A stretch of DNA of 64,000 bases. Origin: Autumnicola tepida (GTDB taxonomy: Bacteria; Bacteroidota; Bacteroidia; Flavobacteriales; Flavobacteriaceae). The DNA is taken from contig NZ_JAVRHQ010000008.1 of assembly GCF_031846485.1 (NCBI RefSeq), forward strand, positions 62,001 to 126,000. Direction: 5' to 3'. This document shows positions 51,553-60,619 of the stretch, one piece after another (within the stretch, counting starts at the first letter, position 1; every line of letters begins with the position of its first letter). A program made the position numbers and the translations under genes. A model generated the notes under the pieces. It worked only from the letters and a program-made list of their open reading frames with translations. It did not search any database and was not told the origin of the DNA.

Positions 51553-52824
51553 ATGGCGGTAGATTTACTTCTCGGGCTCCAGTGGGGCGACGAGGGAAAA
51601 GGAAAAATTGTTGATGTATTCACTTCAAAATACGACATTATAGCCAGATTCCAGGGAGGGCCTAACGCCGGCCATACATTGGAATTTGATGGGCAAAAAC
51701 ATGTTCTCCATACTATCCCTTCAGGTATATTCCATCCCGGCACTATTAATCTGGTTGGGAACGGGGTGGTTATTGATCCCGTGATTTTCAATAAGGAATT
51801 AAAAAACCTGGACAAGCATAATGTGGATTATAAATCCAACCTGCTAATCTCCAGAAAAGCTCACATTATTCTGCCAACACACCGGCTTTTGGACGCTGCC
51901 TCTGAAGCTTCCAAGGGAAAAGCCAAAATTGGCTCTACCCTTAAAGGCATTGGCCCTACTTATATGGACAAAACCGGGAGAAACGGTTTAAGGGTTGGAG
52001 ACCTGGAACTTGATAACTGGGAAGAAAAATACCGTTCGCTTGCTAATAAGCATGAAAAAATGATTGAATTCTACAATGTAGATGTTCAATATAATCTTTC
52101 GGAACTGGAAAAAGAATTTTTCGATTCCGTAAAAGTGCTGAAAGAATTATCTTTTATAGACAGTGAAGATTATCTCCAAAAAGCACAGGCAGAAGGTAAA
52201 ACCATTTTAGCCGAAGGCGCACAAGGCTCCTTGCTGGATATAGATTTTGGAACATATCCCTTTGTAACCTCATCCAATACAACAGCGGCAGGCGCCTGCA
52301 CGGGATTGGGAGTGGCACCACGACAAATTGGTGAAGCTTTTGGAATTTTTAAAGCCTATACTACCCGCGTTGGTAGTGGCCCCTTCCCTACCGAGCTTTT
52401 TAACGAAGACGGGGAAACCATGGGCCGTGTGGGCAATGAATTTGGCGCCACCACCGGAAGGCCAAGAAGGTGCGGCTGGCTTGATCTTGTAGCTCTTAAA
52501 TACGCCGTACAGGTAAACGGGATCACTCAGCTGATTATGATGAAAGGAGATGTTTTAAGCGGGTTTGAAACTCTGAAGGTTTGTACCGCTTATAATTACA
52601 GGGGAGAAGAAATTACTCACTTACCTTATAATATAGAAGCCGAGAATGTAACTCCGGTTTATACTGAAATGAAAGGCTGGGCGGCAGATTTAACTAAAAT
52701 GACGGAAGCTTCAGAATTACCTGAAGAATTTAATAATTATGTAAGTTTTCTTGAAAAAGAACTGCAGGTTTCGGTTTCAATAGCTTCAGTTGGGCCTGAT
52801 AGAAAACAAACCATAAGGCTTTAA
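51553..52824 (+). CDS. purA: Adenylosuccinate synthetase
   Basis: A 423-residue GTP-dependent ligase that joins IMP and aspartate in AMP synthesis. The signature GDEGKGKIVD lies at 12-21 with the catalytic Asp13. QGGPNAGHT, GIGPTYMDKTGRNGLRVGD, EGAQGSLLDIDFGTYPFVTSSNT and TTGRPRRCGWLD complete the pattern. Length fits. A terminator-like hairpin follows and the ferritin-like genes converge from the other side. Confidence 0.97.
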   Translation: MAVDLLLGLQWGDEGKGKIVDVFTSKYDIIARFQGGPNAGHTLEFDGQKHVLHTIPSGIFHPGTINLVGNGVVIDPVIFNKELKNLDKHNVDYKSNLLISRKAHIILPTHRLLDAASEASKGKAKIGSTLKGIGPTYMDKTGRNGLRVGDLELDNWEEKYRSLANKHEKMIEFYNVDVQYNLSELEKEFFDSVKVLKELSFIDSEDYLQKAQAEGKTILAEGAQGSLLDIDFGTYPFVTSSNTTAAGACTGLGVAPRQIGEAFGIFKAYTTRVGSGPFPTELFNEDGETMGRVGNEFGATTGRPRRCGWLDLVALKYAVQVNGITQLIMMKGDVLSGFETLKVCTAYNYRGEEITHLPYNIEAENVTPVYTEMKGWAADLTKMTEASELPEEFNNYVSFLEKELQVSVSIASVGPDRKQTIRL

Positions 52825-52845
52825 TTTCTGCTAAATAATAGAATT

Positions 52846-52884
52846 AAAAAAAGCTGCTTCTCACGAAACAGCCTTTTCCTTTTC
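52846..52884. terminator. Bidirectional terminator between purA and ferritin-like genes
   Basis: Hairpin gctg-c-ttc (52853-52860), loop tcac, gaa-a-cagc (52865-52872) with one mismatch, flanked by an A run on the left and a T-rich run on the right. It can act for both convergent units. Confidence 0.7.
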
Positions 52885-52907
52885 ATAACAGTTTTTGTGA
52901 ACTTTAT

Positions 52908-53747
52908 CTAATCTTCGCTATCTTCACCGTCACTATCCATTACAATAAAATTGGAAGCAATAGCATTTACCTCATCCATAGTCAATGGCTCGTCAAATGC
53001 TGCCGTTATTGCATCATTTCCTCCAAAATCATCAAACATTCCAGCAAGATCTACACCTCCTTGCTCTGTATTTTGTTCTCCTGCATATATACCTGCAAAG
53101 GCATCTGGAATAGTTGTATTATTTTGAACAATCCACCCTTTCTCTCCTCGCATCCTTCTTACTTGGGAAGCGTGACGAGCTTCAACAGAATGAATTTGAA
53201 GAGCGTACGTTAACAAATCGTCGTCATCCATTAAAGCACCAGCTTGGCCTTTATAGGCTCTTACTCCAGTGTCCTCGAAACCTTGAGACAAGGCTAGAAA
53301 AGTTTGATAGTTTGAGAAGGTATCAAGATTCAATCCTTTTCCGGTAAAATCAAAAGTTGGTTCTGCAATAGCATCATCACCTAATGCACCCATTAAAAAC
53401 TCCACATGATCGTCTTCATGTTTGGAAATTTGAGCAAAAACATCCCTGTGTTCATCTGGAATCAGACCGTCTGTATCTAAAGCCATACGATAGAAATTTC
53501 TTTCTAAATATTCCAGTGTAAGTGCAAAATTCAATACATTTGTTGGAGATGCCTGAAACATCGCACTACTCATTGCAGCAGTTGCTGCCTTTGTTTTGGA
53601 ACTAGTAGCTGCCAAACCAAACGGAATAGAAGCGAGTGCTACATCTTTACCTATATTTTTAAATTGCTTAAAAGCATCCCTTCTGGAAGTATTTGCCGCG
53701 AGAGATTCTTTATCAGCTAAATTTTCTAAAAGCTTTATAAATTTCAT
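52908..53747 (-). CDS. Ferritin-like domain protein (exported)
   Basis: A 279-residue protein of the ferritin-like family (Pfam Ferritin_2). An N-terminal region with SRRDAFKQF, a Tat-like but not canonical motif, is followed by a hydrophobic stretch near 38-55. The four-helix bundle has the metal-site motifs LTLEYLERNFYRMAL, HEDDHVEFLMGAL and SVEARHASQVRRM, which give Glu and ExxH ligands. The acidic C-terminus is DSDGEDSED. Similar proteins occur as pairs in flavobacteria and are linked to desiccation or oxidative stress. It is 37 bases after its paralogue. Confidence 0.85.
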   Translation of the reverse strand: MKFIKLLENLADKESLAANTSRRDAFKQFKNIGKDVALASIPFGLAATSSKTKAATAAMSSAMFQASPTNVLNFALTLEYLERNFYRMALDTDGLIPDEHRDVFAQISKHEDDHVEFLMGALGDDAIAEPTFDFTGKGLNLDTFSNYQTFLALSQGFEDTGVRAYKGQAGALMDDDDLLTYALQIHSVEARHASQVRRMRGEKGWIVQNNTTIPDAFAGIYAGEQNTEQGGVDLAGMFDDFGGNDAITAAFDEPLTMDEVNAIASNFIVMDSDGEDSED

Positions 53748-53784
53748 AATTGTTTTTTAAAGTTAATAAATAATTAAATTGAGC

Positions 53785-54621
53785 TTATGGTAACTCATTC
53801 GCAGTAAAGTCTTCCTCAATAACATCAAGTCCTACAACAGCTGGTAAAATTTCTGAAGGATTTTGTGCTTTATCATAAGCTGGATCTCCCCCATCTCTTA
53901 ATGCTACTAATACTTCATCCCTAGCAAACGCAGTGGTATTCGGTTCTAATAAATCAGCAATAGCAGAAGCATGTCTTGCTTCAACTGAAACAATTTTACC
54001 GGCAAGAAGTAAATATTCTGGAGTAGTAATTATACTACCTGCACCATTATATGCAGATACACCAGTATCTTCTAACAGCCGTGCTGTTTCAAGAACGGAT
54101 TGTCTACTAGAAAAATCTACAGCTCCTGAAAAGTCAAAAGTAAGTTCAGGTAGCATCTGATCTTGTGTAATCGTTCCGTTATCCACTAAGCCCTGAATGG
54201 CAGTTTTAAAAAATTCTCGGTGAATCACCTCGTGATTTCTAATATCTGTTAATGTTTCTTCCTCAGATATACCATCTACATCCATAGCCCCAGAATAAAA
54301 ATTAGCCACCACTTCAGTGTAGAAAGCCGCCTCCAATTGTTCTAAAGCATAAGCGTAGTTAAAAACACCTATATTTCCACTTCCAAGATCAAAAGCTGCA
54401 GGTTCTTCCGGCTCTTCTGGTTCTTCTGGTTCTTCTGGCTCCATTGGGTCAGGCTCCTGGCCTGCAGGATTAAAATCGTCATCCTCACTACAGGAATACA
54501 TTAAAAAGCTGGAACCTGCAAAAGCAAGGCCGCCTAATTTTATAAATCTCCTCCGGGATTTAAATTTTCCGTTTTTTGGCGATTCCTCTTGAAAATCGAC
54601 CTTTACAACTGGTTTCTTCAT
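53785..54621 (-). CDS. Ferritin-like lipoprotein with Tat signal
   Basis: A 278-residue ferritin-like protein. Residues 22-28 are a strong twin-arginine motif (SRRRFIK), followed by a hydrophobic stretch and lipobox MYSC with Cys44, so it is predicted to be exported folded and lipid-anchored. A linker made of repeated Glu-Pro-Glu (EPEEPEEPEEP, about 61-74) then leads to the bundle with NYAYALEQLEAAFYTEVV, HEVIHREFFKTAI and SVEARHASAIADLL. Pre-folding in the cytoplasm with metal before export would explain Tat use. It is cotranscribed with the neighbouring paralogue. Confidence 0.88.
   Translation of the reverse strand: MKKPVVKVDFQEESPKNGKFKSRRRFIKLGGLAFAGSSFLMYSCSEDDDFNPAGQEPDPMEPEEPEEPEEPEEPAAFDLGSGNIGVFNYAYALEQLEAAFYTEVVANFYSGAMDVDGISEEETLTDIRNHEVIHREFFKTAIQGLVDNGTITQDQMLPELTFDFSGAVDFSSRQSVLETARLLEDTGVSAYNGAGSIITTPEYLLLAGKIVSVEARHASAIADLLEPNTTAFARDEVLVALRDGGDPAYDKAQNPSEILPAVVGLDVIEEDFTANELP
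54401..54445. repeat. 9-bp in-frame coding repeat in ferritin-like lipoprotein
   Basis: Four and a half copies of a 9-base unit (ggttcttct and close variants, 54401-54445) encode the Glu-Pro-Glu linker. Copy-number change would alter linker length without a frameshift. Confidence 0.75.
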
Positions 54622-54908
54622 AATTAAAATTTTTAGTTCACGGTTAAACTTACGAAGTGAATCAGCAGAGAGATTTTAAACATGAGTTAATGTTTTACTA
54701 AAGCAATGGGAGGAATATTAAAATTTCCCAATTTTTAGAAATATTTGTCTTTTCTTCTGAAACTATTAACAAAAAATTATTGCTGATTATGAATTAATTC
54801 CAGCAATGGTCTGCTTCTTGATTTAGAAAATTATAGTGTCCTCTTTGCCTATTTTTGCACATCTGCTTTTTAAGGCGATTTTGACTATTTTTACAAAAAA
54901 TTTTCCAC

Positions 54909-56753
54909 TTGAAGAATCTTCTCTCCATTCTAGTACTCCTGCTTTTTATGAAATCGGCTTTTATTTATGCACAGGAAGCTAAACAAATTGATTATACCAG
55001 TGACCGGCAGGTTAAAAATGAAGAAAGATATCCCGGTGCGATTATTTTAAGTAAGGTGGAAGACCAGGTGCATTTCACCCACCAGGGGATTGAAGTATGG
55101 TGTGATAATGCGGTTTTTTACAATGAGGCTAATTTTTTTAAAGCCTTTGGGAATGTTAGGATGACCCAGGGCGACACCGTAAGCATGTCCAGCAAGTACG
55201 CTGAATATAACGGCACCACCCAATTTGCCTTTGCCAGCGGGGATGTGGTAATGAAAAGGCCACAAACAACTCTTCTTACCGATACTTTATTCTTTAACCG
55301 TATGAAGCAGCAGGCTTACTATCGCAGTGGCGGTAAGGTAATCGACACTGCTTACGTGCTTACCAGCCGTATTGGTACTTATTATATGAAAGACGACAAA
55401 TATTCTTTCGTTTCCAAAGTAGTTATTACCAATCCTGAATATGAAATCACCTCCAGCCAGATGGATATGTATTCTGAAACAGGCCATGCCTATTTCTACG
55501 GCCCCACGGTAATACAAAGTGAAACCAGCACCGTTTACTGCGAACGCGGATTTTATGATACCCGTGCTGACGAAGGTTACTTTGTCAAAAATTCCAGAAT
55601 AGACTATGAAAATCGTATAGTAGAAGGAGATAGCCTTTATTTTGACAGGAGCCGGAATTTTGCTTCTGCCACCAATAATATTAAGGTTACTGATACTATT
55701 AACCGCAGCGTGGTTACCGGCCATTATGCGGAAGTTTTCCGGGACAGGGATTCGGTTATTATTACAAAACGGCCTTTAGCAGCCACGCTGCAGGATCAGG
55801 ATTCAGTTTTTATACATAGTGACACTTTGATGATTACCGGGAAACCTGAGAAACGGGTGATTCGCGGATTTTACGATGTACGTCTTTTCAAAAACGGGAT
55901 GAGCGGAAAAAGTGATTCTATATATGTAGACCAGGAAACCGGGCTTACCAAACTGATCAATCTGAATTCCGGACCAGTAACCTCGGTGTCCAAACGCAGG
56001 AGTCCGGTTTTGTGGTCCGGGGAAAGCCAAATGACCGGAGACACCATTCATCTTAAAAGCAATCCGGAGACAGAGCAACTGGATTCGCTCCTGGTATTTA
56101 ACAACGCCTTTCTTATCCAAAAAGACACCATAAAAGGATACAACCAGGTAAAAGGAATGGAGCTGGTTGGCCTTTTCCAGGATAACGAAATTTACCAGGT
56201 GGACATTAATAAGAATACTGAAACGCTGAATTACATGAGAAATGAAAATCAGGAACTTATTGGTATTAACCGTGCTGTTTCCAGTTCTATAAGAATAATG
56301 CTTAATAACAGGAAGATTGAAGACATCTATTACTTTACCAATCCGGATGGCGCCCTTACCCCGGAAGAAGAATTTCCGGTTAACGAGCGGGAATTAACAG
56401 GTTTCAACTGGCGGGGCGAGGAAAGATTAATGACAAAAGAAGATTTATTTGCCGGAAAACCCGCACCCGAATTAGTCAAAATTGAAGGAATTCCCCTTCC
56501 GGAGGAACAGGAGGAGTTTTTTGATGAACGGGAAGAAGACGATCTGCTGCTAAATGAAAATTCCAGGTTAAAACCGGAAGACCTGCAAAATGAAAAACCT
56601 CAGGATTCTACCGATGTATTACCTGAACAAGCACCACTTCAAAATCCACCAAATTCAGGAAATACTGCCCGGTCTGCCACGGACTCACTTCAGGTACCAG
56701 AACCCGCCACCACACTTCAGCAGAATAAACCACGAAAAGAAGACGAAGATTGA
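54909..56753 (+). CDS. OstA-like / LptA-domain exported protein
   Basis: A 614-residue protein from TTG (54909) with a Sec signal ending YAQ. The N-terminal part has the OstA/LptA beta-jellyroll repeats: IEVWCDNAVFYNEANFFKAFG, QGDTVSMSSKYAEYNG and further 'GDTLxFxR' strands. The C-terminal 100 residues are acidic, proline-rich and probably disordered. LptA-type domains carry lipopolysaccharide or lipid across the periplasm. The family in flavobacteria is called OstA-like; a transport role is inferred. The stop overlaps the next gene's TTG start by four bases. Confidence 0.88.
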   Translation: MKNLLSILVLLLFMKSAFIYAQEAKQIDYTSDRQVKNEERYPGAIILSKVEDQVHFTHQGIEVWCDNAVFYNEANFFKAFGNVRMTQGDTVSMSSKYAEYNGTTQFAFASGDVVMKRPQTTLLTDTLFFNRMKQQAYYRSGGKVIDTAYVLTSRIGTYYMKDDKYSFVSKVVITNPEYEITSSQMDMYSETGHAYFYGPTVIQSETSTVYCERGFYDTRADEGYFVKNSRIDYENRIVEGDSLYFDRSRNFASATNNIKVTDTINRSVVTGHYAEVFRDRDSVIITKRPLAATLQDQDSVFIHSDTLMITGKPEKRVIRGFYDVRLFKNGMSGKSDSIYVDQETGLTKLINLNSGPVTSVSKRRSPVLWSGESQMTGDTIHLKSNPETEQLDSLLVFNNAFLIQKDTIKGYNQVKGMELVGLFQDNEIYQVDINKNTETLNYMRNENQELIGINRAVSSSIRIMLNNRKIEDIYYFTNPDGALTPEEEFPVNERELTGFNWRGEERLMTKEDLFAGKPAPELVKIEGIPLPEEQEEFFDEREEDDLLLNENSRLKPEDLQNEKPQDSTDVLPEQAPLQNPPNSGNTARSATDSLQVPEPATTLQQNKPRKEDED

Positions 56754-57931
56754 AAGACGACTTTCTTAGATACCAGGCGCAAACTACGCCGCACCCGCTT
56801 GCACTGGAAGTGCTTAAAGCAAAAGGATCCTATATATACACCACAGATGGCCGGAAGCACCTGGACTTTGTGGCAGGAGTCTCCGCCTGCTCCCTCGGGC
56901 ACTGCCATCCAAAAGTGGTAAAAGCCGTTAAAGACCAGGCTGAAAGATATATGCATGTAATGGTGTACGGCGAATATGCGCAGGAGCCGGCAACAGAATT
57001 AAGCAGGCTTCTCGCCACTCACCTGCCGGGTAAACTTAGTAAAACCTATCTCACCAATTCGGGTACTGAAGCTATTGAAGGTTCTTTAAAACTTGCCAGG
57101 AGGGCGACCGGAAGATCTGAGATTATAGCCGCGAGAAACGCCTATCACGGAAACACAATGGGTTCGCTTAGCCTGATGAGCCTGGAAGAACGCATGGCCC
57201 CTTTCCGGCCCCTGCTGGGAGATATTTCTTTTCTGAATTTCAACAAAACTGAAGACCTGGAAAAAATTACGGAGCATACAGCGGCGGTTATTCTTGAAAC
57301 TATTCAGGGTGGTGCCGGTTTTATTCTTCCGCAAAATAACTTTTTGAAAAAAGTAAAGCAGCGATGTTCAGAAGTTGGCGCCCTGCTGATTTTGGATGAA
57401 ATCCAGCCCGGTTTCGGCAGGACCGGAAAACTCTTTGGATTTGAGAATTTTGATGTGGAACCAGACATTGTGGCATTGGGCAAAGGTATGGGTGGCGGAA
57501 TGCCTATAGGCGCCTTTTCAGCATCAGAAGAACTTATGGACCTGCTCAGCGACAATCCAAAAATGGGACATATTACCACTTTTGGTGGAAATCCTGTAAT
57601 TGCCGCAGCTGCATTGGCCACTTTAAAAGAGATCACAGAGACCAGTCTTATGCCTGCAACCCTTCAGAAAGAAAAATTATTCCGGGAGCTCCTTGTACAT
57701 CCTCTTATTGAGGAAATCAGGGGCATGGGCCTTATGCTGGCAGCCATTATGAAATCTGAAGAAGTCGCCAATGAAGTCATTCTTCAGTGCAAAGAAAAAG
57801 GGCTAATTCTCTTTTGGCTTCTAATTGAAAAAAGAGCCATTCGTATCACTCCGCCATTAACCATTTCAGAAGAAGAAATCCGGGAAGGATGTGGCATTAT
57901 TATTGACGTTCTAAAAAGGTTAAATCCTTAG
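56750..57931 (+). CDS. Class III PLP-dependent aminotransferase
   Basis: A 393-residue aminotransferase starting at TTG (56750), four bases inside the upstream gene. Fold-type I features are YLTNSGTEAIEGSLKLAR (100-117), LILDEIQPGFGRTGKLFG with Asp216 and Glu217, and the PLP Lys245 in VALGKGMGGGMPIGAF. Close relatives are annotated as aspartate aminotransferase family, acetylornithine or GABA-type transaminases, and the substrate cannot be told from sequence. Operon with OstA-like protein is typical in flavobacteria. Confidence 0.9.
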   Translation: MKDDFLRYQAQTTPHPLALEVLKAKGSYIYTTDGRKHLDFVAGVSACSLGHCHPKVVKAVKDQAERYMHVMVYGEYAQEPATELSRLLATHLPGKLSKTYLTNSGTEAIEGSLKLARRATGRSEIIAARNAYHGNTMGSLSLMSLEERMAPFRPLLGDISFLNFNKTEDLEKITEHTAAVILETIQGGAGFILPQNNFLKKVKQRCSEVGALLILDEIQPGFGRTGKLFGFENFDVEPDIVALGKGMGGGMPIGAFSASEELMDLLSDNPKMGHITTFGGNPVIAAAALATLKEITETSLMPATLQKEKLFRELLVHPLIEEIRGMGLMLAAIMKSEEVANEVILQCKEKGLILFWLLIEKRAIRITPPLTISEEEIREGCGIIIDVLKRLNP

Positions 57932-58035
57932 CAAGCCCTGTTGATTAATTTGTTAACAACAATATCAAATTGCGCACGGAGAGCTGGTAATGATTTATAA
58001 TTTTAATACTGTAGAAATCCCGTAATACCTTGTTT

Positions 58036-59433
58036 ATGCAATTAAGCCATAACGAAGAAAACAATTTCTCGCTTACCCGCTTCGAATCAATGTTAAGAAC
58101 AAATGATGTCCTCTTCTTCGACTCTAACGAGTTTGAGAACATTATCCATTATTATTTGGAGAACGGTAAAATTGCATTAGCAAAAAAAGCCGTGAAACTT
58201 GGGCTGGCGCAACACCCTACCTCTACTAACCTCAAATTATTTAAAGTTGAGATTTTAGTGTTTGAAGATAAACTGGATCTGGCCGATGGCCTTCTGGACG
58301 AATTACAGGAACTGGAGGCTTCCAATGAAGAAATTTATATTCAGAAAGCGCAAATTCTCTCCAAGAGGGACGAGCACCAAAAAGCTATTGATGTTCTGGA
58401 AAAAGCCCTTGAAATTACTTTAGATGATGCCGATGTGCATTCCCTTATAGGAATGGAATATCTTTTTCTGGAAGATTTTGAAAATGCCAAGTACAGCTTT
58501 ATGAAATGCCTGGAGGCAGATGAAGAGGATTATTCGGCCTTGTATAATGTGATGTACTGCTTCGATTTTCTTGAACAAAAAGAAGAAGCCATCGCTTACC
58601 TAAACATGTACCTGAACAAAAATCCCTATTGCGAGGTAGCCTGGCACCAGGTAGGAAAGCAATATTTTGACCTTAAGGAATATAACAAGGCACTGGCAGC
58701 ATTCGATTTTGCCATTATAAGCGACGATTATTTTGTGGGGGCTTATCTTGAAAAAGGCAAAGTCCTGGAAAAGCTTGGTAAGTATAACGAGGCTATAGAA
58801 AATTACAAGATCACCCTTAAACTTGATGACCCAACTTCTTTTGCGTATCTGCGCATTGGAAAATGTTACGAAAAACTGGGAGCAGATGACCTCGCGCTTA
58901 AAAATTACCGCAAGACCGTTCATGAAGACCCATTGCTGGATAAAGGATGGATAGCCATAACCGATTTTTACGTTAAAAAACTGAATTTTCAGAAGGCCCT
59001 TTACTATATAAACAAGGCGATTAATATTGATGAGGAAAACGTGCTTTACTGGAAGCGATACGCTAAAATCAACAGTCGGCTTAATTTTTATGAAGAAGCA
59101 GAGCAGGGCTATAAAAAGAGTCTGGAATTAGGCAATTATGAGCTCGAAACATGGATAAGAAGGTGTGATATTTTAATTGGATTGGGAGAGTTTGAAACCG
59201 CCGTGCAAAATCTGCTGCAGGCTATGGAATTTTATCCTGAAACAGCCGAAATCGAGTACAGGCTTTCCGGATTATATTTCTGTTTAAATGAAGCAGACAA
59301 AGCTTATTATCATCTTAAAAATGCCTTGAGAATAGACGCTGAATATTATATTATTATAGAAGAGCTTTTCCCGAAAATATTCAGAAGAAAGAGTGTGAAA
59401 GACCTCATTAATGCTTATGTAAAAACTTCATAA
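58036..59433 (+). CDS. Tetratricopeptide repeat protein
   Basis: A 465-residue soluble protein from ATG 58036 (MQLSHNEENNFSLTRFESM); the TTG six bases upstream is possible. About ten TPR units fill the protein, for example KAIDVLEKALEITLDDADVH, KYNEAIENYKITLKLDD and DKAYYHLKNALRIDAEY. No signal peptide or membrane helix is present, so it is cytoplasmic. It is a scaffold of unknown partner; the conserved flavobacterial place behind the aminotransferase is my only context clue. No enzymatic domain. Confidence 0.85.
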   Translation: MQLSHNEENNFSLTRFESMLRTNDVLFFDSNEFENIIHYYLENGKIALAKKAVKLGLAQHPTSTNLKLFKVEILVFEDKLDLADGLLDELQELEASNEEIYIQKAQILSKRDEHQKAIDVLEKALEITLDDADVHSLIGMEYLFLEDFENAKYSFMKCLEADEEDYSALYNVMYCFDFLEQKEEAIAYLNMYLNKNPYCEVAWHQVGKQYFDLKEYNKALAAFDFAIISDDYFVGAYLEKGKVLEKLGKYNEAIENYKITLKLDDPTSFAYLRIGKCYEKLGADDLALKNYRKTVHEDPLLDKGWIAITDFYVKKLNFQKALYYINKAINIDEENVLYWKRYAKINSRLNFYEEAEQGYKKSLELGNYELETWIRRCDILIGLGEFETAVQNLLQAMEFYPETAEIEYRLSGLYFCLNEADKAYYHLKNALRIDAEYYIIIEELFPKIFRRKSVKDLINAYVKTS

Positions 59434-59631
59434 AAATGCAGCCTGGAATCTATTTTGAATTTTAATCTTGGAATAATAATTTACAATTAAGGATTTAAGC
59501 CTTTTTTGCACAAAACTTTTCTAAATTCAAATTTAACACTGCACCTTCTAATACTCCTGCAGGTCTGGATCAATATGAACAATTAGCATTATTTCCCTTG
59601 TAGTTTTCTGCTATAATGTCCATTTAAGCCT

Positions 59632-59673
59632 AAACTTTAAACTTTTTTAACCTTTAACTTTTTTACCTTTGGC
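59632..59673. repeat. Short period-7 intergenic tract
   Basis: Six heptamers in phase (aaacttt, aaacttt, tttaacc, tttaact, tttttac, ctttggc) lie just before the first DUF368 gene. The last two units include TACCTTTG, which would also fit a -7 promoter box. Confidence 0.45.
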
Positions 59674-59692
59674 TGAATTTTAAATTAAGGGC

Positions 59693-60619
59693 ATGCAGCG
59701 AAGCTTCAGAGATTATTTTACCATCACTTTAAAAGGAATTGCCATGGGGGCTGCAGATGTGGTTCCCGGAGTTTCCGGAGGCACCATAGCTTTTATCTCC
59801 GGCATTTATGAAGAACTTATCGCTACTATTGGAGGTGTAAACCTGTCGCTGCTGAAGGTGTGGAGGACCGAGGGTTTTTCGAGCATGTGGAAGCAGCTTA
59901 ACGGATCTTTCCTGGTCGCCCTGCTTTCCGGAATCCTTATTAGTGTATTTACCCTAATGCGCCTTACGAATTACCTGCTGGAAACCCATCCGGTGTTAAT
60001 CTGGTCTTTCTTTTTTGGATTAGTACTCTCCAGCATTTGGTTTGTTGGTAAACAAATCCCAAAGTGGAATTTTAAAGTCGTCATTGCATTGCTTATAGGA
60101 GCCGGAGTCGCTTTTTACATTGTCTCTCTTCCGCCAATGGGTGGGAATTCAAGTTCACTATTCCTGTTTTTCGCGGGAGCTGTGGCAGTTTGTGCCATGA
60201 TTTTGCCGGGAATTTCCGGAGCTTTTATCCTCCTGCTTTTAGGCGCCTACAAGACTGTGACAGAAGCAGCTCATGCTTTTGACATCAAAACTTTAGCCAT
60301 TGTTGCCGTAGGCGCTGTTTTTGGATTATTGTCTTTCTCCAAACTTTTAAAATGGCTTTTCAATAATTATAGTACAATTACCCTGGCAGTACTAACTGGT
60401 TTTATTGCCGGGTCCCTAAATAAAATATGGCCCTGGAAAAAGGTGCTGGAAACGGCAACTTTTGGCGATAAGGAAATGGTGGTAAGGGAAAGTTCGGTTT
60501 TACCCTGGAATTTCCCGGGAGACCCGCAAATGCTTTTCGCTGTTGCGCTTATGGTTGCCGGTTTTGTTTTGATAATCGCCCTGGAACATTTTGCCACTCA
60601 AAAACCTTTAAGCGAATAA
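59693..60619 (+). CDS. DUF368 family membrane protein, predicted polyprenyl-phosphate translocase
   Basis: A 308-residue membrane protein with about eight helices. The family hallmarks are GIAMGAADVVPGVSGGTIAFISGIYEEL in the N-half and the related ILPGISGAFILLLLGAYK in the C-half, an inverted-repeat topology. DUF368 proteins were recently shown to recycle undecaprenyl phosphate across the membrane (PopT; from the literature as I recall). That would support cell-wall and glycan synthesis. A second DUF368 gene overlaps its stop by one base. Confidence 0.9.
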   Translation: MQRSFRDYFTITLKGIAMGAADVVPGVSGGTIAFISGIYEELIATIGGVNLSLLKVWRTEGFSSMWKQLNGSFLVALLSGILISVFTLMRLTNYLLETHPVLIWSFFFGLVLSSIWFVGKQIPKWNFKVVIALLIGAGVAFYIVSLPPMGGNSSSLFLFFAGAVAVCAMILPGISGAFILLLLGAYKTVTEAAHAFDIKTLAIVAVGAVFGLLSFSKLLKWLFNNYSTITLAVLTGFIAGSLNKIWPWKKVLETATFGDKEMVVRESSVLPWNFPGDPQMLFAVALMVAGFVLIIALEHFATQKPLSE

